Of a stretch of 64,000 bases of DNA, positions 42,790 through 51,998 are shown one piece after another. The notes below the pieces were generated by a model. The model had not been told where the DNA came from. It saw only the letters and a program-made list of their open reading frames with translations, and ran no database searches. Position 1 is the stretch's first letter, and the number at the start of each line of letters is the position of its first letter. A program made the position numbers and the translations under genes. Location: assembly GCF_016908855.1 (NCBI RefSeq), contig NZ_JAFBER010000004.1:62001-126000 (forward strand), given 5' to 3'. Source of the stretch: Scopulibacillus daqui. Lineage in GTDB: Bacteria > Bacillota > Bacilli > Bacillales > Sporolactobacillaceae.

Positions 42790-45420
42790 TTATTTCGCAT
42801 CGTACCATGTGTTGCCAAAAGCATAATCAACTTTTAACGGCACCTTCAGTTTCACCGCATTTTCCATAACTTCTGGAACGATGGTTTTTAATTTCTCTAT
42901 TTCAGCTTTCGGTGCTTCAAAAATCAGCTCATCATGGACTTGAAGCAGCATATTAGCTTGCATATTTTCTTCTTTCAGCCGCTTAGCCATTTGAATCATG
43001 GCTTTTTTAATAATATCGGCCGCGCTTCCTTGGATTGGTGTATTCATTGCCGTACGTTCAGCAAAGCTTCTTCTGTTAAAATTCCGGCTGTTAATATCCG
43101 GCAAATAACGCCTTCTGTGCAGCAAGGTTGTCACAAATCCTTCCCTTTTTGCTTTTTGGACAACATCTTCCATATATTGCTTGACCCCTGGATAACTTTT
43201 TAAATACCGATCTATAAAAGCCCCGGCTTCTTTTCGGGTAATATTTAAATTCTGTGACAAGCCGTAATCGCTAATGCCATAGACAATGCCAAAGTTGACC
43301 GCTTTGGCATGGCGCCGCATAAGATCCGTAACCTCATCCTTATCAACGCCAAAAACGTCCATAGCCGTTTTTGTATGAATATCCATTTCTTGTTCAAACG
43401 CTTCAATAAGATTTTCATCGCCTGCCATATGGGCAAGCACTCTTAATTCAATTTGTGAATAATCGGCCGAAAACATCATCCAATCCGGTTTGGATGGAAT
43501 AAATGCTTTACGAATCTTGCGTCCTTCTTCTAAGCGAATAGGGATATTTTGCAGGTTTGGATCCGTTGAGCTGAGCCGTCCCGTTTGTGTCAGCGCTTGA
43601 TTGAAGCGAGTATGAATTTTTCCTGTTTTAGGGTGAATAACTTTCAACAGCCCTTCAATATATGTTGAATTTAATTTTCCAAGCTGACGGTAATTGAGAA
43701 TCTCTGAAACGATATCGTGTTCTTTTTCTAACTTTTCGAGAACATCCGCGGAAGTCGAGTAGCCTGTTTTAGTCTTTTTAATGACAGGCAGATTCAATTT
43801 CTCAAATAAAATTTCCCCGAGCTGTTTCGGAGAGTTAATATTAAAGCTTGTACCCGCCAACTCGTAAATATCCTTTTGTTTCTCCTCAAGTTTCTTTGTT
43901 AATTCTTCACCCATTTTTTCTAGTGTTTCTTTGCTTGTTTTTACACCCTTTTCTTCCATTTCCGCTAAAACGAACGAAAGGGGCATTTCCAGTTCTGAAA
44001 AAAGGCTGTATTGCTCGTTCTTTTCTAGTTCCTCTTTTAAAAGGGGCTGACATTTTAACATGGCCTCAGCTTTTCTTATCAAATGATCGCCGAGCTTTTC
44101 GCCTTCAGGAATGGCTCTTTTCGCTCCTTTTCCGTAAAAAGCGTCATCTGAATACACAAATTTAAAGTTCTTGCGCTTAGCGATGGCGGATAAATCATGC
44201 GATGATTCAGATGGATCAATTAAGTATGACGCCATTTGTATGTCAAAAACAACGCCGTTAAGATCTATATTGCGCCATTTTAGCGAAACAATGGACTTCT
44301 TGCCGTCAAAGACAATTTTCTTTTGCTCTTTATTTCCAAGCCATTCTTTGAATGCTGTTGAGTTTAAGGCTGTTTCTGTCGGAATATAAAAGCGGCCTTT
44401 CTCATTAGCCAGCGCCAGCCCTATAATATCAGCAAAGTGGTAATTATCATCGAGCACTTCAACAACTAAGGCACTCGGCGATGCCAAGTGTTTTTCAGTG
44501 ACTTCTGTCAGCATTTCAAACGCTATTGACTCTTCTTCAGCTTCTTCGCTGATGACGTCTTCAAAGCCGACCCTTTCAAGCAGTGTTTTAAATTCTAAGT
44601 CTTTAAACAAGTCGATTAACTCGCTCGTTATTTGATATTCATATTGCAAATCTTTTAATTGAACATCGATGGGTGCGTGCTTCTCAATTGTGGCTAATTT
44701 TTTGCTCATCAATGCCTGTTCACGGTCATTTTCCAGCTTTTCTTTCAGCTTTTTACCGGGAACATCTGCTAATGATTGATAAATCTCTTCAATAGAGCCA
44801 AATTGTTTAAGCAGCTTAATGGCTGTTTTTTCGCCAACGCCTTGTACACCGGGAATATTATCTGAAGAATCGCCCATTAATCCTTTCAGGTCTATGATTT
44901 GTTCCGGAGAAATTTCGTAGCGTTCATATACCTTATCCTTATTATAATCTTCAACATCTGAAATGCCTTTTCTTGTCAATGAGACTGTTACATGGTCGTC
45001 TACAAGCTGAAGCAGGTCTTTATCCCCGGTGACAACTTTAGTTTCAAAACCTTCCTTCTCGGCCTCCGCCGCCAACGTGCCAATAATATCGTCCGCTTCA
45101 TAATTTTCCAGCTCGTATCTCTTGATTCCCATAGCATCAAGCAGTTCATGTATAAATGAAAATTGCTCGGACAGCTCAGGAGGGGTCTTTTGCCGGGTGC
45201 CTTTATATTCTTTATATGTTTGATGCCTGAACGTTGTTTTTCCGGCATCGAACGCAACGAGAACATGTGTGGGCTTTTCCTCCTCAATAATCTTCATCAG
45301 CATTGTCGTAAAGCCGTATACAGCATTTGTATAAACGCCTTTATCATTGTTCAGCAAAGGCAGAGCGAAGAACGCCCGATAGGCAATACCGCTCCCGTCG
45401 ACTAGGATGAGCTTATTCAA
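42790..45420 (-). CDS. polA: DNA polymerase I
   Basis: Gap filling and Okazaki primer removal. The 5' nuclease domain (1-290) has LVDGSGIAYRAFFAL and GDKDLLQLV. The middle exonuclease-like domain (about 300-465) lacks the acidic D-x-E pattern, so proofreading is probably absent as in other Bacillus Pol I. Polymerase motifs: DYSQIELRVLAHMAGD (A), RRHAKAVNFGIVYGISDYGL (B), QVHDELIFE (C). 876 residues. TTG start sharing TTGA with the phoR stop, so translationally coupled. Confidence 0.96.
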   Translation of the reverse strand: MNKLILVDGSGIAYRAFFALPLLNNDKGVYTNAVYGFTTMLMKIIEEEKPTHVLVAFDAGKTTFRHQTYKEYKGTRQKTPPELSEQFSFIHELLDAMGIKRYELENYEADDIIGTLAAEAEKEGFETKVVTGDKDLLQLVDDHVTVSLTRKGISDVEDYNKDKVYERYEISPEQIIDLKGLMGDSSDNIPGVQGVGEKTAIKLLKQFGSIEEIYQSLADVPGKKLKEKLENDREQALMSKKLATIEKHAPIDVQLKDLQYEYQITSELIDLFKDLEFKTLLERVGFEDVISEEAEEESIAFEMLTEVTEKHLASPSALVVEVLDDNYHFADIIGLALANEKGRFYIPTETALNSTAFKEWLGNKEQKKIVFDGKKSIVSLKWRNIDLNGVVFDIQMASYLIDPSESSHDLSAIAKRKNFKFVYSDDAFYGKGAKRAIPEGEKLGDHLIRKAEAMLKCQPLLKEELEKNEQYSLFSELEMPLSFVLAEMEEKGVKTSKETLEKMGEELTKKLEEKQKDIYELAGTSFNINSPKQLGEILFEKLNLPVIKKTKTGYSTSADVLEKLEKEHDIVSEILNYRQLGKLNSTYIEGLLKVIHPKTGKIHTRFNQALTQTGRLSSTDPNLQNIPIRLEEGRKIRKAFIPSKPDWMMFSADYSQIELRVLAHMAGDENLIEAFEQEMDIHTKTAMDVFGVDKDEVTDLMRRHAKAVNFGIVYGISDYGLSQNLNITRKEAGAFIDRYLKSYPGVKQYMEDVVQKAKREGFVTTLLHRRRYLPDINSRNFNRRSFAERTAMNTPIQGSAADIIKKAMIQMAKRLKEENMQANMLLQVHDELIFEAPKAEIEKLKTIVPEVMENAVKLKVPLKVDYAFGNTWYDAK

Positions 45421-46814
45421 TGAATGACATCTCCTTTTTCTTTAGCTTTGTTAAATGTTATCGCAAAAGTTGTTCCTTTGCCAATTTCACTTGATACATC
45501 AATGCGGCCGTTATGCGCTTCTACAAGGTGTTTGACGATAGCCAGACCGAGTCCTGTGCCGCCTTGATTTCTGCTCCGCCCTTTATCAACCCGGTAAAAT
45601 CGTTCAAATATGCGCGGGATTTGGTCTTCACTAATCCCGATGCCTGTATCTTTAACCATTAATTCTATATAATCATTGCCTTTATCTTTCACTTGAATCC
45701 AGACATGTCCGCCGCTAGGCGTGTAAGCAATGGCGTTTGTTACTAAATTAATGATCATTTGCTGAATTCTGTACGGGTCCCCTAATGCCAGACCATTACT
45801 GGACGGCAAAACTTCCAAAATAATAGACTTTTGATTAGCCTTCTCTTTTAAAATGATGAGCGTTTCTTCCACGATATCCTTTAATGAAACACTCTGCCAT
45901 TTTATCGTAAAATGCTCTTGTTCGATTTTCGACAGCTCGAGCAAATCTTGAATGAGACTTTGCAGCCTTTTACTTTCATTAAGAATGATGTTTAGGAACT
46001 TCGTTTTTAATTCACTATCATCCATTGCACCATCTAAAAGCGTTTCTGTAAACCCAATAAGCGAAGTAACCGGCGTTTTCAATTCATGAGAGACATTGGC
46101 AACAAAATCTTTGCGCATTTTTTCGAGCTTTTTCAGTTCTGTTATATCATGAAAAACGACAACAATGCCTTGCAAACGTTTCTGTTGAGCTAAAATGGGC
46201 GCACAAGAAACGTCAAAGTGCTTTCTTTCAATGTGGACGGGCAAAAGCACTTGCTTTGATAATCTTCTTTCTGTACTAAAGGTTTCGTCAATAATGTCGA
46301 TGACTTCCTGGTAAGGAATAACCTCATAGTACGTTTTGTCACTCCAATTGTTTGTTTTAACTTGAAAAGTTTCCCGATAAGTTTTGTTTAATAAATTGAT
46401 GCGCCCATGGTTATCAATAAAAATCAATCCGCTCCCGATATTTTCAATTAAAGTGGCCAATCGATCCTCTTGCGTTTGATAGGATTTTGTCATTATCTCT
46501 AAATTTGCGGCTAAATGATTAAGAGACTGATAAAGACGTGACAGTTCCGAATTTTTAGCGGATTCTGTTATGCGTTTTTTATATTTTCCATAGACAAGAT
46601 CTTCAGCCATTTCAGCAGCCCTTTCAACCGGCTGACGGTATCTGATCAGAACAATCTCGTAAAAAATAATAAATGCAATGCCCATGATTAAAATAAATAG
46701 GTTGTCCTCAGCCGGAATAAGAAAGTGAAGACCAAAAATAATAAGCAGAAAAAAAACGGCGGAAATGATACGTCTATATTTTGTTTGGAAAATGTCATTT
46801 ATAAATTTATTCAT
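45417..46814 (-). CDS. phoR: Phosphate-starvation sensor kinase PhoR (short form)
   Basis: Histidine kinase of the PhoPR system. Two transmembrane helices (about 17-33 and 38-56), HAMP-like region (57-112), cytoplasmic PAS (115-225), HisKA with phospho-acceptor His243 in FVANVSHELKTPVTSL, and ATPase motifs GDPYRIQQMIINLVTNAIAY, KDTGIGISEDQIPRIFERF and GGTGLGLAIVKHLVEAH. At 465 residues it is about 115 shorter than B. subtilis PhoR (579); the whole extracytoplasmic domain is missing. ATG overlaps the phoP stop by four bases. Confidence 0.93.
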   Translation of the reverse strand: MNKFINDIFQTKYRRIISAVFFLLIIFGLHFLIPAEDNLFILIMGIAFIIFYEIVLIRYRQPVERAAEMAEDLVYGKYKKRITESAKNSELSRLYQSLNHLAANLEIMTKSYQTQEDRLATLIENIGSGLIFIDNHGRINLLNKTYRETFQVKTNNWSDKTYYEVIPYQEVIDIIDETFSTERRLSKQVLLPVHIERKHFDVSCAPILAQQKRLQGIVVVFHDITELKKLEKMRKDFVANVSHELKTPVTSLIGFTETLLDGAMDDSELKTKFLNIILNESKRLQSLIQDLLELSKIEQEHFTIKWQSVSLKDIVEETLIILKEKANQKSIILEVLPSSNGLALGDPYRIQQMIINLVTNAIAYTPSGGHVWIQVKDKGNDYIELMVKDTGIGISEDQIPRIFERFYRVDKGRSRNQGGTGLGLAIVKHLVEAHNGRIDVSSEIGKGTTFAITFNKAKEKGDVIH

Positions 46815-47518
46815 GACTTTGGTTCCTCTAATTTATAGCCTAAACCCCGTACAGTTTTGATATACAAAGGCTTCCTTGTGTCATTTTCAATTTTTTCTCT
46901 TAAGTGGCTGACATGAACATCGACAATTCGTGTATCCCCGGCAAAATCGTAATTCCAAACAGTGCTCAATAGCTGCTCTCTCGTTAAAACTTTCCCTTTG
47001 TTTTTGACTAAATAGAGAAGTAATTCAAATTCTTTTGGCGTTAATGTCATCAGTTTCCCTTGAAAATAAGCTTCATATTTATCTGGATAAACCGCTATAT
47101 CACCAACTGATAAACGGAAGTCTTCGGCCGGCTGTTTGGCCGGATTCACTTGATTCGACCTCCTTAAAATCGCCTTAACGCGGGCAACGACTTCTCTGGG
47201 ACTAAAAGGCTTTGTCATATAATCATCTGCCCCCAGTTCCAGCCCTAAAATTTTATCTAATTCATCGTCTTTTGCCGTCAGCATTAATATGGGAATAAAC
47301 ATTTGATTTTCTCGTAAGGTTTTACAAACATTTAAGCCGCTCATTTCCGGCAGCATTAAATCTAATACGATAAGATCGAGCGGAAATTTTTTTGCTAATT
47401 CAAGCGCTTCATTTCCGGTTGATGCGGTTAATACTTCAAAACCGGCTTTTTCCAGGTTAAAAGACAGTAATGTAACTATAGACGGTTCATCATCAACAAC
47501 AAGTATTTTATTCGACAA
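46811..47518 (-). CDS. phoP: Phosphate response regulator PhoP
   Basis: OmpR-type regulator that binds Pho boxes when phosphorylated by PhoR. Receiver domain with Asp9, Asp10 and phospho-acceptor Asp53 (LIVLDLMLP) and KPFSPREVVARVKAILRR; winged-helix effector domain from about residue 130 (LTPKEFELLLYLVKNKGKVLTREQLL). TTG at 47518 has GGAGG eight bases upstream and gives MSNKILVVDDEPS; the ATG at 47533 overlaps that site. 235 residues (B. subtilis 240). First gene of a five-gene operon ending with coaE. Confidence 0.96.
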   Translation of the reverse strand: MSNKILVVDDEPSIVTLLSFNLEKAGFEVLTASTGNEALELAKKFPLDLIVLDLMLPEMSGLNVCKTLRENQMFIPILMLTAKDDELDKILGLELGADDYMTKPFSPREVVARVKAILRRSNQVNPAKQPAEDFRLSVGDIAVYPDKYEAYFQGKLMTLTPKEFELLLYLVKNKGKVLTREQLLSTVWNYDFAGDTRIVDVHVSHLREKIENDTRKPLYIKTVRGLGYKLEEPKS

Positions 47519-47642
47519 AGAAAAAACCTCCAATTATCGGCAGACTCTAAACCTATATTCCCTTTTATCATACTATTTTTTAAGGGTATGATAAACTGAT
47601 AAATAAAGTTTTGGGGACATAAAGAAGCGCGAAAAAGAATCC

Positions 47643-47674
47643 AAAGAAGCCCCGCTCTGAGAGCAAGGGCTTGG
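47643..47674 (-). terminator. Probable terminator of the MaoC-like gene
   Basis: Minus-strand hairpin AAGCCC-TTGCTC / AGCGGGGCTT followed by a T-rich stretch, about 100 bases after the stop. It falls in the 256-base gap to phoP, which otherwise holds the phoP promoter region and no gene I can support. Confidence 0.55.
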
Positions 47675-47774
47675 TTAATCTTTTATGCTGCTTGGCGGCA
47701 CCGCTAGTTGGATTTCAAGAAGTATGGCTCGGTGCTTTTTGCGCTATTAAGGTTTGTGCCAAACAAATTTTTTA

Positions 47775-48251
47775 TCAGAAATTCTCCAATGTTGAAGAGG
47801 TGATTGATTTAAGAGGGTACGGCGGTGATACAATCAATTCGCCAACGATGACTGGATCACCGGAATCGTTTTTCGCATCAACACTCATAATAATCTGATT
47901 TTTTCCTTGATCAGTCGCTTCAACTGCCAAGAGAATATGAATTTCCTCATAGTGATAGACAGGATTAGGAAATTGAAGGGATTGGCTGAGAACACTGCTG
48001 CCGGGGCCGGGGAGTATTTTAGAGACAGCCCCAGTTACCATGCCTGTCAGCATCACTTGCGGAACGATGGGTTTTTCATAGGGTGTTAATGAAGCATAGT
48101 CATGTTGTATAAATAAAGGATTATTGTCATCAGATAGCCCTAAGTATAAAAGCAAGTCTTTATCTTCTATCTTTTCCGAAAACTCAAGTTTCTCTCCTGG
48201 CCTTATTTCATCGATTAAACGGCCTATTTTTCTTTTCTTTCCTAAAAGCAT
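47775..48251 (-). CDS. MaoC-like (R)-specific hydratase-family protein
   Basis: Hot-dog-fold protein with the MaoC pattern: an N-terminal strand IDEIRPGEKLEFSEKIEDKDLLLYLGLSDDNNPLF carries the Asp-x-x-x-x-His-type region (SDDNNPLFIQHDYA), followed by PIVPQVMLTGMVTGAVSKILPGPGS. Such enzymes hydrate enoyl-CoA/ACP; substrate unknown. 158 residues. Ribosome site AAGGAGGCG. Found between phoP and mdh in several Bacillaceae; in B. subtilis this gene is not at that place. Confidence 0.75.
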   Translation of the reverse strand: MLLGKKRKIGRLIDEIRPGEKLEFSEKIEDKDLLLYLGLSDDNNPLFIQHDYASLTPYEKPIVPQVMLTGMVTGAVSKILPGPGSSVLSQSLQFPNPVYHYEEIHILLAVEATDQGKNQIIMSVDAKNDSGDPVIVGELIVSPPYPLKSITSSTLENF

Positions 48252-48285
48252 GGATGCGCCTCCTTTTTTCCGATAATGAAATATA

Positions 48286-48326
48286 GATTAAAAGGATTCG
48301 AAGCTTTCCTTCGAATCCTTTTAATT
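48286..48326 (-). terminator. Terminator of citZ-icd-mdh
   Basis: Perfect 14-bp stem AAAAGGATTCGAAG / CTTCGAATCCTTTT, loop CTTTC, A/T rich at both sides, about 20 bases past the mdh stop. Confidence 0.9.
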
Positions 48327-48345
48327 TTAATGTTTAAAGCGGAAA

Positions 48346-49281
48346 TTATAGTGCTGCCATGACGTTTCTTACAGACTCAACGGATTTGCTCAACGCATGT
48401 TTTTCTTCGTCTGTAAGATCAAGTTCAATGACCTTTTCAATGCCGTTTCCGCCAAGAACGACCGGCACGCCCAAATAGAGATCATTATAGCCATATTCAC
48501 CTTCAAGATAAGCAATTGCCGGTAAAATGCGGCGTTTATCTTTAACAATAGCTTCAACCATTTCTGTTAGAGAAGCTGCAGGTGCATAGTACGCACTGCC
48601 ATTGCCAAGAAGATTAACGATCTCTCCGCCGCCTTTTCTTGTTCTTTCGACAATTTCATCTAAGCGGTCTTTAGAAATAAGCTTTTCAAGCGGAATGCCG
48701 CCTGCATAAGAGTATCTTAAGAGCGGTACCATATCATCGCCATGTCCGCCGAGAACGAAACCTGTAATATCTTCAACAGAAAGGTTCAGCTCTTGAGCAA
48801 CAAATGTTCTGAAGCGTCCTGTATCAAGAACACCGGATTGGCCAATGACGCGATTTTTAGGGAAACCTGATTCTTTATACACTGTATATGTCATGGCATC
48901 AGCCGGATTAGTTAAAACAACAATTGTACAATTTGGCGAATACTCAACAACTTGGCGAGTCACATCTTTCATAATTTTAGCATTTGTTGTGACTAGATCA
49001 TCGCGGCTCATACCAGGTTTTCTGGCAATCCCTGCTGTTATGACAACGATATCTGAATCAGCCGTTTCTTTGTAATCAGATGTTCCGACAATGTTGACAT
49101 TTGCATTCAAAATAGGCGTTGATTCAAGCATGTCTAAGGCTTTTCCTTTAGTTGGCCCATCCAGCTGCGGAATATCCACTAAAACAACATCGCCAAGTTC
49201 TTTTTGAGCAACAAGAAATGCCGTTGTAGCTCCGGTAAAGCCCGCACCGATGACGGAAATCTTTTTGCGTTTGATAGTCAT
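48346..49281 (-). CDS. mdh: Malate dehydrogenase
   Basis: NAD-dependent malate/oxaloacetate interconversion. LDH-like MDH type: Rossmann [34 protein letters not shown] with the substrate arginines, catalytic His in [18 protein letters not shown] (about residue 180). 311 residues. ATG follows TTAGGGGG. Last gene of citZ-icd-mdh, 18 bases after icd. Confidence 0.97.
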   Translation of the reverse strand: MTIKRKKISVIGAGFTGATTAFLVAQKELGDVVLVDIPQLDGPTKGKALDMLESTPILNANVNIVGTSDYKETADSDIVVITAGIARKPGMSRDDLVTTNAKIMKDVTRQVVEYSPNCTIVVLTNPADAMTYTVYKESGFPKNRVIGQSGVLDTGRFRTFVAQELNLSVEDITGFVLGGHGDDMVPLLRYSYAGGIPLEKLISKDRLDEIVERTRKGGGEIVNLLGNGSAYYAPAASLTEMVEAIVKDKRRILPAIAYLEGEYGYNDLYLGVPVVLGGNGIEKVIELDLTDEEKHALSKSVESVRNVMAAL

Positions 49282-49299
49282 AAGATTACCCCCTAAAAA

Positions 49300-50568
49300 T
49301 CACATATTTTTAATGAGTTCATCTGCAAACTCAGAACATTTAACTTCTTTTGCGCCATCCATAAGACGTGCAAAATCATACGTAACCACTTTGCTGGCAA
49401 TTGTTTTTTCCATTGATTTCATGACTAAATCGGCAGCTTCATACCAGTTGAGATGTTCGAGCATGAGCACGCCGCTCAAAATAACAGAAGACGGGTTAAC
49501 TTTGTCCATGCCGGCATATTTAGGAGCCGTACCGTGAGTGGCTTCAAAAATGGCATGGCCTGTTTCATAGTTGATATTAGCTCCCGGAGCAATGCCAATA
49601 CCGCCAACTTGTGCCGCCAGCGCATCAGAGATGTAGTCGCCATTTAAGTTCATTGTAGCGACAACATCATATTCTTCCGGGCGAGTAAGGATTTGCTGCA
49701 AGAAGTTGTCTGCAATCGCATCTTTAACAATGATTTTGCCTTCTTGTTCGGCTTTAGACTGCGCTTCATTCGCAGCATCTTTGCCGTCTTTTTCAGCAAT
49801 GCGGTCATATTCTTGCCATGTAAAGACTTTGTCGCCGAATTCTTTTTCAGCAACTTCATAGCCCCAATTTTTAAATGCGCCTTCAGTAAATTTCATGATA
49901 TTGCCTTTGTGTACAAGCGTAACATTTCTGCGGCCTTCATTAATGGCATATTGAATCGCTGCGCGTACAAGGCGTGATGTTCCTTCTTTAGATATTGGCT
50001 TTATGCCGATGCCAGAAGTTTCAGGGAAGCGAATTTTGTTGACGCCCATTTCATTTTTTAAGAAATCGATTACTTTTTTCACTTCATCTGTGCCTTCAGC
50101 ATATTCGATGCCTGCATAAATGTCTTCAGTATTCTCTCTGAAGATAACCATATCTGTCTTTTCAGGATGTTTAAGCGGTGAAGGAACGCCTTGGAAATAG
50201 CGAACAGGACGCAAACAAGTAAATAAATCAAGCTCTTGTCTGAGAGCAACATTTAATGAACGAATGCCGCCGCCGACAGGTGTTGTTAAAGGTCCTTTAA
50301 TGGCAATTATGTACTCTCGAATAGTATCAAGCGTTTCAGCCGGGAGCCATTCTCCTGTTTCGTTATAGGCTTTTTCGCCTGCCAAAATTTCTTTCCATAC
50401 GATTTGTTTTTTGCCGTTATAAGCTTTTTCAACCGCTGCTTCCAGCACACGTGATGCAGCCGCCCAAATATCTGGACCTGTTCCATCACCTTCGATAAAA
50501 GGAATAATTGGTTGGTCTGGCACATTCAGTGCTCCGTTCTGTACAGTAATGCGTTCTCCGTTAGCCAC
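49300..50568 (-). CDS. icd: Isocitrate dehydrogenase (NADP)
   Basis: Oxidatively decarboxylates isocitrate to 2-oxoglutarate. Motifs: [35 protein letters not shown] (substrate Ser and Arg residues), [27 protein letters not shown] (metal Asp residues) and [13 protein letters not shown] (NADP site). 422 residues as in Bacillus. GTG start with AGGAGG upstream. An extended hairpin lies between citZ and icd. Confidence 0.97.
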   Translation of the reverse strand: MANGERITVQNGALNVPDQPIIPFIEGDGTGPDIWAAASRVLEAAVEKAYNGKKQIVWKEILAGEKAYNETGEWLPAETLDTIREYIIAIKGPLTTPVGGGIRSLNVALRQELDLFTCLRPVRYFQGVPSPLKHPEKTDMVIFRENTEDIYAGIEYAEGTDEVKKVIDFLKNEMGVNKIRFPETSGIGIKPISKEGTSRLVRAAIQYAINEGRRNVTLVHKGNIMKFTEGAFKNWGYEVAEKEFGDKVFTWQEYDRIAEKDGKDAANEAQSKAEQEGKIIVKDAIADNFLQQILTRPEEYDVVATMNLNGDYISDALAAQVGGIGIAPGANINYETGHAIFEATHGTAPKYAGMDKVNPSSVILSGVLMLEHLNWYEAADLVMKSMEKTIASKVVTYDFARLMDGAKEVKCSEFADELIKNM

Positions 50569-50604
50569 AATTCATACCTCCTGCTCTTAATCATCTATAC
50601 ATAA

Positions 50605-50640
50605 GTATAACAGATTGGGGAGCCCCCCTCCCTGTTATAC
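50605..50640 (-). other. Extended hairpin between citZ and icd
   Basis: GTATAACAG / CTGTTATAC, nine perfect pairs, with an inner GGGG / CCCC stem. No T-run follows on the minus strand, so it is not a normal terminator. It could be an mRNA processing or stability element. Confidence 0.55.
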
Positions 50641-50648
50641 ATTAATCA

Positions 50649-51764
50649 TTATCTATTTTCAATTGGTGTATATTCTCTTTCTTTCGGACCGACATATTCT
50701 GCACGCGGACGAATCAGACGGTTATCGCTGTATTGTTCAAGAATATGGGCAAGCCATCCTGAAGCCCGGCTGATCGCAAAGATCGGAGTAAAGAGATCAT
50801 GCTGAATGCCTAGGGAATGATACACACTGGCTGAATAAAAATCGACGTTAGGAAGCAACCCTTTTTCTTCTCTCATCATTTCTTCGATTTTTACACACAT
50901 TTCATAAAGTTCAGGTTCCCCGATTTTTTTAGTCAGTTTTTCTGACATGTCTTTTAAATGTTTGGCGCGCGGGTCACCATTTTTATAAACTCTGTGGCCG
51001 AATCCCATGACTTTTTCTTTATTAGCAAACTTTTTATTAAGGTAGTCTTCAACATGGTCAATTGAGCCGATTTCTTTTAGCATTTTCATAACTTGTTCAT
51101 TGGCTCCGCCATGAAGCGGCCCTTTTAATGCGCCGATTGCCGCAGTGATGCCGGAATAAATATCAGAAAGCGTTGCCACACAAACGCGTGCTGTAAATGT
51201 TGAAGCATTAAGCTCATGGTCCGCATGCAAAATTAACGCTTTATTAAAAGCTCTTACTTCAATTTCATCAGGGACTCTGTCGTTTAACATGTATAAGAAG
51301 TTTGCAGCAAAGCTTAAATCTTTACGGGGAGCTACAGGCTCTTTTCCAGCTCTTATTCTCGCAAATCCCGCAGCAATGGTCGGCAATTTCGCTTGTATGC
51401 GTAAAGCTTTAGCCTTATTTGCTTCTTCATTCATGTCATCTGCTTCTGAATCATAGACACCGAGGGTTGAAACAGCGGTACGTAGCACAGCCATTGGATG
51501 AGTATTATTAAGTGGAAAGGCTTTCAGTTGACGGAAGACTTCATCAGGAACTTCAGCATTCTCTGCTAATTCCTTTTTGAAGGCATCAAGTTCATTTTGA
51601 CAAGGCAGCTTATCATGCCACAACAAGTAAACGACTTCTTCAAAAGAAGATTGTTTCGCCAGATCGTCGACGTTGTATCCTTTATATCTAAGAACGCTGT
51701 CAATAATTGAACTAATGGTCGAAGTTGTTGCTACAACACCTTCTAGCCCTTTTGTTGCTGTCAT
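50649..51764 (-). CDS. citZ: Citrate synthase
   Basis: Condenses oxaloacetate and acetyl-CoA. Catalytic residues sit in ILHADHELNASTFTARV (His), GPLHGGANEQVMKML (His) and VDFYSASVYHSLGI (Asp); MGFGHRVYKNGDPRA is the CoA/citrate site. 371 residues, the short Gram-positive form. ATG follows AAGGGAGGAG. First gene of citZ-icd-mdh with a promoter about 110 bases upstream. Confidence 0.97.
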   Translation of the reverse strand: MTATKGLEGVVATTSTISSIIDSVLRYKGYNVDDLAKQSSFEEVVYLLWHDKLPCQNELDAFKKELAENAEVPDEVFRQLKAFPLNNTHPMAVLRTAVSTLGVYDSEADDMNEEANKAKALRIQAKLPTIAAGFARIRAGKEPVAPRKDLSFAANFLYMLNDRVPDEIEVRAFNKALILHADHELNASTFTARVCVATLSDIYSGITAAIGALKGPLHGGANEQVMKMLKEIGSIDHVEDYLNKKFANKEKVMGFGHRVYKNGDPRAKHLKDMSEKLTKKIGEPELYEMCVKIEEMMREEKGLLPNVDFYSASVYHSLGIQHDLFTPIFAISRASGWLAHILEQYSDNRLIRPRAEYVGPKEREYTPIENR

Positions 51765-51873
51765 AAGATCTCCTCCCTTATATGAATCCCTAATGCATAT
51801 TCATAAAATAAAGGCACTTAATAATTAGCTTTAATAAAAAAACTAAAAAATATTAAATGTCATTACATATATG

Positions 51874-51902
51874 ATTATAAACAATTAATTGTCATTTGTG
51901 AA
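51874..51902 (-). promoter_or_regulatory. Sigma-A promoter of citZ
   Basis: Minus strand TTCACA, 17 bases, TATAAT. A perfect 12-bp palindrome ACAATTAATTGT (51881-51892) lies between the two hexamers and could be an operator. Confidence 0.75.
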
Positions 51903-51998
51903 TAATAATGCAACACAAACTAGAAAACAGTGGAAAACATTTGAATGAAGAAATATACATGTCTTATAGTTCGTATAAGCAGGCAGAGGGAGGCTGAA

